DNA from: a virus
DNA length: 64,000 nucleotides
Strand: one strand, 5' to 3'
IMG/VR virus record: IMGVR_UViG_3300030107_008258
Span: 62,001-126,000 of that record
The translations under genes and the position numbers were made by a program. The first letter of the stretch is position 1, and each line of letters opens with the position of its first letter. The notes beneath the pieces are model-generated. The model saw nothing but the letters and a program-made list of their open reading frames with translations. It made no database searches and had not been told where the DNA came from. Of the stretch, positions 18,759-27,200 are shown piece by piece.

Positions 18759-18998
18759 TTATGACTCCGAATACTCCCAAGCGTTTCTGAAATACCTATC
18801 GGCGGGGAGGTCGCCAGTAGAAATAATTTGAAAAGGAACTCCTGCCGGTACGTCTTTAGCGGCGATTCTGGCCATAAACTCTTCATGGGTTTCGCCTTGT
18901 TCAACGGCTTCAGGAGCAGGGACAACTACTGCGACACCGCTGTAACTCTCCCCTTCTGCGGGAGCCGTTGGATAAATAATTCTTCCTGTGATGTCCAT
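18759..18998 (-). CDS. N-terminal half of a tail-fibre-assembly-like protein
   Basis: A 79-residue protein ending DLPADRYFRNAWEYSES. The sequence VPAGVPFQIISTGDLPADR followed by FRNAWEY is the conserved central motif of small phage fibre-assembly-like proteins that normally continue into the helical part found in the next gene. An in-frame TAA ends it two codons before the ATG of that next gene. The AGTGTAAT-like motif (AAGTGTAAT) ends 8 nt before ATG 18998 and there is no SD. It lies between the LamG fibre genes and the connectors, suggesting a role in fibre folding or attachment. Confidence 0.6.
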   Translation of the reverse strand: MDITGRIIYPTAPAEGESYSGVAVVVPAPEAVEQGETHEEFMARIAAKDVPAGVPFQIISTGDLPADRYFRNAWEYSES

Positions 18999-19006
18999 TT
19001 CTTTTT

Positions 19007-19015
19007 ATTACACTT
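19007..19015 (-). promoter_or_regulatory. AGTGTAAT putative promoter, split fibre-assembly gene pair
   Basis: The minus strand reads AAGTGTAAT and ends 8 nt before ATG 18998; no SD is present. Confidence 0.55.
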
Positions 19016-19047
19016 ATTTTAATTATTTTTGGTTAAAAGTCCATTTT

Positions 19048-20169
19048 TTAACTCCCGAAAAATAGTAGATGAACAGGACCGCAGTCTCCATCATTTGTGT
19101 CATTGTAGTTTAACACGTCTATCCTAAAAGCTGAAGCTGTGGGTAAGCTTGATCCTTGGCTATTAGCTCCGTAAACATGCATACCGCTTCCGTTTGAGCT
19201 ATTATACTCTCCCATCGCAACGCAGCAATAATCTGTAGCTCCACTCATAGCTGTAGAAAAATTCACCGTAAAGCTACCGGTTGTATTGTCTGTGATAGAC
19301 GAAACATTATAACTTGAATTTATCGACCCGTTTGTTCCTACAAAATTCACCCACGCTTTTGCAATCCTATTATTTTCCTCCTTTAACTGCCCTTCTTCTG
19401 TTCCGGTTCCATCTGAGTCAACTACGATATGTTTCGTGGAGCTTCCTGCTACAGCAGCGGTATAATGAGATGATGTCGGAGGAGTGAAGTTTGAAGTATA
19501 CCGAGCGACACCCTTCGTAAGTCTAAAATCATCTAAGTATCCCGTCATGTATTCCGTGCTATGAGATTTACCGATATGTATACCTCCATTAGCGTCCAAG
19601 CTTGTAGTATGAGTCCAAGCAGATCCTTTTTCGACACCGTCTCTGTAAACTTTTATATCGCCACTTGACCGGACAACAGCTACGTGATACCAAGTATCAG
19701 CAGAAAGAGTATCACCCCAATTATTTCCTCCCGCAGTATAGCCATAAGACCAATTGCCAGACCCGCCTCCGCCGCCGTCCCATCTAAAAAGAAAAAATCC
19801 TGCACTATCTGCATTAGCCGCAAGAATATAGTACCCACTACTGGTAACAGTGGAAAATCTTACCCAAAATTCCCAAGTGAAGTCGCCTGTGCCAAAAGTC
19901 CAGTCAGCATGATCAGCAAGAGTTAAATGATCGCTTCCATCTAGATATAAACTACTTGACCCATATTTTTTCTGAGCGGTAACAATTTTGGCATCACCGT
20001 TAAAAGTTATGGAATGCTCTGTAGAACTTCCATCTGTAGTGGAGGTGTCGTTATTAGAACCCTCAAAAGGAAGCATGAGAACCGTTTCTGAAGAACCGGG
20101 CGAAGCTATAGACGCTGCTGAAGCGGGTGTTCCATCTACTTTAATTTTATCTAGTTTAAATTCTTTCAT
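19048..20169 (-). CDS. LamG-domain tail fibre protein (second copy)
   Basis: A 373-residue protein. A laminin-G/concanavalin-like domain runs from about residue 30 to 235 (FNGDAKIVTAQKKYG, FGTGDFTWEFWVRF, YLDDFRLTKGVARYTSNF). A C-terminal domain beginning near residue 270 (AKAWVNFVGTNGSIN, SSYNVSSITDNTTGSF) is common in phage fibre tips. LamG folds bind glycans or proteins, so this is a likely receptor- or carbohydrate-binding appendage. It is a paralogue of the next gene upstream (20173-21282) with the same domain order, and of the LamG unit near the C-terminus of the 2,720-residue fibre. It starts 3 nt after that gene's stop. No signal peptide. Confidence 0.8.
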   Translation of the reverse strand: MKEFKLDKIKVDGTPASAASIASPGSSETVLMLPFEGSNNDTSTTDGSSTEHSITFNGDAKIVTAQKKYGSSSLYLDGSDHLTLADHADWTFGTGDFTWEFWVRFSTVTSSGYYILAANADSAGFFLFRWDGGGGGSGNWSYGYTAGGNNWGDTLSADTWYHVAVVRSSGDIKVYRDGVEKGSAWTHTTSLDANGGIHIGKSHSTEYMTGYLDDFRLTKGVARYTSNFTPPTSSHYTAAVAGSSTKHIVVDSDGTGTEEGQLKEENNRIAKAWVNFVGTNGSINSSYNVSSITDNTTGSFTVNFSTAMSGATDYCCVAMGEYNSSNGSGMHVYGANSQGSSLPTASAFRIDVLNYNDTNDGDCGPVHLLFFGS

Positions 20170-20172
20170 TTT

Positions 20173-21282
20173 TTAATTCCCGAAAACCATCACGCCGATA
20201 TAAGCGTCATCTTGAGTTGAAGAGTCATTATAAGTCACTCTTATTGCTACCCCTGAAGTTGTTCTTGTGCCGTCTAATGATACGTCCCTACCGTTTGTAG
20301 TTACGCCGTTATTTCCTGCACTGCCTGCAAAACAATAATTTGCATCTGTCAAAGCGGTTGAAAAATTAACAGTAAACCTAGCTGTGTCCGTGTCTGTTAT
20401 GCTACTTACGTTATAACTAGCATTGATAGAAGGAGTTCCTGACCCGGTAAAGTTCACCCACGCTTTTGCAAGCCGCACTGGATTTATACCACCTGTTCCA
20501 ACTATGACCCCATCAGCATCTTCGTTAACAATGATTTGCTTGAGAGAATCACCTCCAGTAGTTAGATGCGCAGTAGTCGGTGCAGTAAAGTTAGACGTAT
20601 ACCTAGCTAAACCTTTAGTTATTCTTAAATCGTCCAAATAGTACTTAGCTCGTCCGGACGCGCCCCCACTAAGCTGATCCCCAAAAGCCATACCAGCAGT
20701 CCTTCCGAACTGACCCGTATGACTTTGTGTGTTAGAATCAGCAGTGCCATTTATGTATATTTTTAAAGTACCACTATGCCTAACTAGGGCTATATGTGTC
20801 CACGCCCCAGTAGACACCGCAGGATTAGCTGAATGAAAAACACTAGTGCCAGCGTAATACCAACTAAGCCTCCCTGCAGTTCCAGCGGAAGTTTTACCCA
20901 TCCATATTTGGTGTCTAGTACTACCGCTAGAATCCCATTGGTCAAACAACGCATAACTCTCAGAAAAATCAGTGAAATAGAACCAAGCTTCCATGGTAAA
21001 TTCTCCAGTGCCCATGTTAAATCCGTCACTAGAAGAAAGCTCTATGCCGTCAGCAATATATATACTAGTAGCGCCAAACTTTTTTTGGGTGCTGCTTAAT
21101 TGATCTCCTGTAGCGTAAGAAAGAGTAAGGTTTTTATTGCTTGCATCTAATCCTGTCGTAGTAGTCGCCGTATCACTACCATCAAAATTGAACATCGCAG
21201 TCACTTTTGAAAAATGTGTATCTCCAGCTTCTGCCGTGTCCGCTGGTTTCAATTGTCCTATTCTTAATTTTTGTAAATTCAT
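20173..21282 (-). CDS. LamG-domain tail fibre protein (first copy)
   Basis: A 369-residue paralogue of the following gene. LamG domain about residues 30-235, with FGATSIYIADGIEL, MGTGEFTMEAWFYFTD and YLDDLRITKGLARYTSNF. The C-terminal fibre-tip domain contains AKAWVNFTGSGTPSIN and SSITDTDTARFTVNFSTAL. Its ATG overlaps the stop of the giant fibre by one base (TAATG), so it is coupled to it and probably assembles on or beside it. Probable glycan-binding appendage. Specificity cannot be read from the sequence. Confidence 0.8.
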   Translation of the reverse strand: MNLQKLRIGQLKPADTAEAGDTHFSKVTAMFNFDGSDTATTTTGLDASNKNLTLSYATGDQLSSTQKKFGATSIYIADGIELSSSDGFNMGTGEFTMEAWFYFTDFSESYALFDQWDSSGSTRHQIWMGKTSAGTAGRLSWYYAGTSVFHSANPAVSTGAWTHIALVRHSGTLKIYINGTADSNTQSHTGQFGRTAGMAFGDQLSGGASGRAKYYLDDLRITKGLARYTSNFTAPTTAHLTTGGDSLKQIIVNEDADGVIVGTGGINPVRLAKAWVNFTGSGTPSINASYNVSSITDTDTARFTVNFSTALTDANYCFAGSAGNNGVTTNGRDVSLDGTRTTSGVAIRVTYNDSSTQDDAYIGVMVFGN

Positions 21283-24200
21283 TAGTATATGTGCCTCACC
21301 ATTATTTTATCTCCGCTTGCTATTTCCCCATCTGTAAAGTAAAGGCCTGTTCCAGCGGTAACTGAAAAGTTTGCGCCGCTGTCCTGAACCAAGCCATTAA
21401 CGAAAACAAAAATTTCATCCGCGGTTGAAATTGATCGACTCATTTCAAACCCGCTAACCACACCATTTCCGGTAAATCTTTCGGTTAGATAACTAATATC
21501 CGCCGAAGCTCCCGCCGTTCCCGAAGGCCCTAAAGCTAAATGTCGGAAACTAATTTCATGCCCGCTTACAACTCCTGTCGTAAAAGAAACACCGGTTGCC
21601 CCTGCTAATGTATAATCTATAATTGGGGTTTGAATCAAACCCTCAACTGATACCAGCACATCCCTTGCGTTAGAGACGTTCTCTGAAAGTGCGTAATTAG
21701 TCGTGGTTCCATCCCCAGTATATACTTGATCGAAAGCTATACCGTGCCCTAGTGCGCCTAATTTATTAACATTTACGTAAAGTCTGTCGGGAGTAAAAGT
21801 ATTATCCGACAACTTCTTAATCATTAGTTGGGAGTTAGACAGTTTTTCTATGCCATAATCTACATCACTATCGTCTATGCCGCCAATTTGACCAATATAC
21901 TTATTTTCTGTAATGCCTGCTGATGTCGGGTGAGCGGCGGACGTAGGGGTAAAATTACTAGTATAACGAGCAAGTCCTTTTGTAACCCTGAAATCGTCTA
22001 TATAACCTTGGAATCCGTAACCCCCGTCAAGACTTGCGTTATGAATGTTGCCTATCCTAAATGGTCTGGATCTATCAAAATCAGTAGAGTTAGAGCCGGA
22101 ACCTCGAGCTGTTCCATCTATATAAAGAGTCATCGTAGAACCTTCTCTAACTACAGCAAAATGTTGCCATTGGTCATTAGTTTGATGATCTTGATTTATG
22201 TCAATGACATTAGAACGATTTACAGCGACTCTTAATTCATCGTTCCCGCCGCTCCCCAAGTATAAACCTATTCCATCAGTACTAGTAGTATCCTCTCCTC
22301 CTCTTGTTTCAAATATATATCCATAGGCAGTATGAGTCCTATAAACCCACATCTCTATGGTAAAATCACCTGTGCCAAAATTAAAATCAGAACTTCCAGC
22401 TATAGTAACGTGGTCGTTACTCCCTCCCGGTAAATAAAGACTACTCCCTCCGAACTTACTTTGCGCTGTAGAGATATCGGCGCTACCGTTAAAGCTTACG
22501 GTATGATTACTATCACTTTCGTCCGTGGTTGAAGTGGCGTCATTCGCACCATCAAACGGAAGAAGTAACTCTACTTTATCAAAATTTGAGTCTCCAACAG
22601 CCGAGTCTCTCTCCTCTATGACACTGACATCAAACTTATTATCTGCAAGATCAAGGTTAGAAATTGTACCACTTGCGTTTTGTAATATCCCAGTTCCTGT
22701 CCCTCCTAAAGTTAGACCGGTAAAATATCCTTGTTCAACAGATTGATGACCAGATAAAGTAGAAGTGTCGAAAGTTGTTTCTACTGCATTTCCTGCTGAG
22801 TTAACTGTTAAAACTCTATTCGCAGTAAATGATCCCGGCGTATCGCTTAAGCCAACGAATGTAGACGAGCCTCCTCCTCCGCCGCCGCCGCCCTCAAATA
22901 CAGAACCGCTTTGGTATATAGTGCCCGAGATTTCAATATCACCAACAACGTGGAATTTTTTCGAAGGGGTTATTGTACCTACGCCAACGTTCCCATCACC
23001 ATTTACAATTAAGTTGTTCGCATGAGCCGTGTCGTTCGGTCCAAAAGCTCTCGCGCCACCTTCGGCGACAATATATGCTGTAGTGTCGTTATCTGAAACG
23101 GCAATCTTAGCCCTGTTAGTTCTACTCTTAACTTTTAAACCTATTTCAGTTCCACCTTCAGAATTGAAAGTGACTACCTTTGTTTGTCCGCTAACAGAAT
23201 TACCAACTTGAAAATCTACTGATGGATCAGTAGTTCCTATACCAATTTTCCCTCCCGGTAGAATTGTAAGGCGATCAACTAAAGTATCATCTGACGCTCC
23301 CGGAGTTGCAAAAGCTATTTTGGCAGGAGCAGAAACAGTATTTGCCGCTCCATAGCGAGTAACGACTATCGCCGCAGAATTTCTATAAGTAGAACCACTA
23401 GGAGCGTAAGCCACATAAGAAGTTGTCCCAACAATATCTCCATCACTTGTTCCTGTTGGGCTAGCTTCTGTTCCGGTTGACCTTTGGAAAAATTGCCTTA
23501 CTGCACCCGAACTGTGTCCAGACCCGCTGTAATGCAACATAAGGTGACTCCCGTCTCCGGCCGAAATTTGTAATGATTTAGCCGGTGCATCAGTTCCTAT
23601 GCCGACTTTAGCCCCGTAGGGGTTTATAACTAAATCATCGTTGCTCTTGGTTTGAATCCATGCATAGTTTCCTCCGTCATGCGCCCCAATATTTAACCCA
23701 TTAGTAGCTGTTCCAAAATGTACGCCATGTGTGCTGGCCGATCCATCTGAAGAGTCAACTACCACTTGGAGCTTTGTGCTTGGGCTATCTGTTCCTATAC
23801 CAATTTTGCCGTCAGCAGTTATACGCATCGCCTCACTAACAGAAGTTCCGTTATTAGTTGTTAAAAACGACAGGTACCCATTAACCGCACTATCGGTATT
23901 GGACTGAACTCCTCCTCGAACTTCAGAATGGACTATATTAGCCGTACCATCATTATCTTTCCCTAGGAACTGAATGTATCCCAATGCTGCATCATCAGCA
24001 GGAGATGCGGCGTTATTGTATAATTGTAAGGTTACTGCGTTATCAGTTCTTTCGAATTTGATAGCGTCTCCAAGGACATGAAGCTTTTGGGCCGGTGCAT
24101 TAGTCCCTATGCCAACTAAGCCATCCGCTTGAACGCGCATTCTTTCTGCTGTGGAATAATAAATAAAATCATTAGAAGCAGAATAAAACATCAAATCGTT

Positions 24201-27200
24201 AGAAGTACCGCCTACAAGAGAGGCTTTAGTTCCAAAAGATCCCACATCAGTAGCACCCCTTAAGAAATTTATATGAGCACCTTTAGCCGAATCGCTTCCT
24301 CCTTGTAATTTTACTATAACATTAGCGTCGGTAGCGGAATATAAATGAAGCTTCGACGCTGGGGCGTTTGTCCCTATACCGACGCTACCACTTGAATCTA
24401 TCTTAACTGCTTCAGTAATCCCGCTGGTAGTCCCAACAAAAAGTGCTAAATCAGTAGCGGCAGATGCCCCTCCATCCAACGCGTACATTCCAGCGAATTC
24501 CTCTCCAGAATTACCTAAAGAAATACCACCAATTATATTATTGTTCGAGTTAGCTCCCCCACTAAATCCTAATTTAAGCCCGAGGTTTAAGGCGGTTGTG
24601 GTGGTTAAGGCAGTAACAGCTGAACCGTCTTGTCCTACTGCTGGGTAAGAAATATGAAGCTTGGTAGTGGGAGCTGCTATTCCTATACCAACATTACCTC
24701 CGGTCATGAAAGAAGCATTGTCTGAATCTAAACGAACAGTCTCAGTCCCTCCATCTTTCTTTATAGACAATCTTCCATCGCCCGCCGATTGACGGAACAC
24801 GAATAAACTATCTCCATCATGCGCAGCTATTTGTAAAGGGTTGGTATTATTATCTATACTTTTTATAGAAAAAGCATTGTCAGGATCTGCAGCTTGATTA
24901 ACTCCAACTACTGCACCATTATCTTGCATGGCCCCGGAAGTTAAAGTATTGCTATCAGACCATCTTGCCACGTAGCCTGCGACTCCCGCACCGTCCGTAA
25001 AGTTACCAGTCATCGAGGTATCAATTAAACTACCAGTTTCACTATCTAAAGTAGCAAGACCGCTGAGAGTTGATATCTCCGAAGTAAGAGTTTGACCCGT
25101 GGTTATCAAGTTACTGGTCAGCGTAGTAATATCACTATCATTACTTGTGATCTGCGTTTGCAAAGTTTGACCAGTAGTAATCAGATTCCCGCTAACGTCA
25201 TCTACAAAACTTCCAGTAGAGACTAAGTTACTAGTTAACGTAGATATGTCAGAATCGTTACTCGTGATTTGAGTCTGGAGTGTCTGGCCAGTGGTAACTA
25301 AGTTTGGAGCAGTCGCTACAAGACTTCCATCCGCAGCTAGGGGAAAATTCAGCTCGAATCTATCTGTAGAATCGTTAAATAAAATATTTGCATTTGCCGC
25401 GCTTCCCCGATTTATCGTAATACCCCCAGAAACCAAGGTAATCCCAGCGCCAGATTCACCACTGTTAATTTCAATTAAGTTATCCTTAATAGCAAGATTT
25501 GTAGCGGTGATAGTTGTTTGAGTACCTGTTACATTTAAGTCTCCTATAGTTACTGTATCGCTAAAAGTTTTATTGCCCGCAATAGTCTGGTTAGATGTAA
25601 GCTTAACAGTTGTGGTATCTAGAGTATTACCTGTTGAAGCCAAATTTGAAGTTAAAGTAGTTATATCACTATCATTTGAAGTGATTTGAGTTTGTAAGGT
25701 TTGCCCCGTGGTTATTAGGTTCCCGCTAATATCATCAACAACTGCCCCGGTTGAAACTAGGTTAGAGGAAACCGTATTAATATTAGTTGTTAAAGTTTGC
25801 CCAGTAGTAACCAAGTTACTAGTCAAAGTAGAAATATCAGAGTCGTTACTAGTTATCTGCGTCTGTAACGTTTGACCAGTGGTAATCAGATTACCACTAA
25901 TATCGTCAACAACTGCTCCGGTTGAAACTAGGTTGCTAGTTAAGGTCGTTATGTCAGAATCATTGCTAGTTATTTGCGTTTGCAGAGTCTGACCACTAGT
26001 AATAAGGTTTCCACTAACATCGTCGACTACTGAACCCGTTGAAACCAAATTAGTTGAGACTGTGTTTATATTAGTGGTCAATGTTTGACCAGTCGTGACT
26101 AAATTACTTGTTAGCGTCGATATGTCTGAATCATTACTAGTTATCTGAGTCTGTAATGTCTGCCCTGTTGTTATAAGATTTCCGCTAACATCATCAACCA
26201 CACTACCTGTTGAAACCAAATTACTCGATACAGTGTTTGTGTTTGTTGTTAAAGTCTGCCCGGTAGTAACCAAATTAGCGGATGTAGCAAAAACTCCTGT
26301 TTCAGCATCTGTGACCAAAGTTCCCGACTCTAAAAATTCGACAGAATCCCCTGCTGAATTAACAGCGAGCAACCTGCTAGCGGTCAAAGCGCCGGGAGTA
26401 TCACTCAATCCAACAAATGTCGAGCTTCCCCCTCCTCCTCCAGCACTTACTCCTGAAAATATCAATCCATCTCTATCGGCATTTACCACGACAGATTGGC
26501 CTACTGCACCCAAACTACCCGGAGTATCATCCAAATCTAGGAAGTTTACTGCAAAATCCCCCGTCATGGACGTATCAACTAAATTACCAGTTTCAGAATC
26601 GAGCGTTGCGACTCCACTTAATGTATCAATTTTGGAGTCTAACGTACTTCCAGTTGAAGAGAGATTAGATGTTAATGTTGATATATCTGAATCATTGCTG
26701 GTAATTTGTGTTTGCAGCGTTTGGCCGGTGGTAACCAAATTAGAAGTTAGAGTAGTTATATCACTATCGTTAGAAGTTATTTGGGTCTGCAGAGTTTGGC
26801 CCGTTGTTACTAAATTGCTTGTAATTGTAGATATATCGGAATCGTTAGAAGTAATTTGTGACTGAAGTGTTTGTCCAGTTGTAATTAAATTACTTGTTAT
26901 AGTTGATATATCTGAATCATTGCTTGTTGTTAAACCTGACACTATAGCTATTTCGTCAGTTAATGTTTGTCCGGTAGTTATTAAATTAGAAGTAACGGTA
27001 GCTAAATCGGTATCGTTCCCCTGAGTGAGTCCTGAAACTGTTACTATATCAGCGGCTAAAGTTGAACCTGTAGAAGCTAAATTAGTAGTTAAAGTAGTTA
27101 CTTCAGAATCCAAGGTTGAACCTGTAGAAGCGAGGTTGCTAGTTAGGCTTGAAATGTCTGTATCGTTAGAAGTTATTTGTGTTTGTAAAGTCTGCCCTGT

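Noticed and set aside
19032-19052. Stem GTTAAAA/TTTTAAC after the LamG gene as a terminator
   Set aside because: The stem is A/T only and no clear T-run follows on the minus strand.
26233-26865. 210-codon plus-strand open frame opposite the giant fibre (also 27322-27834)
   Set aside because: They mirror the composition of the repeated fibre codons and have no start signal; shadows of the minus-strand gene.
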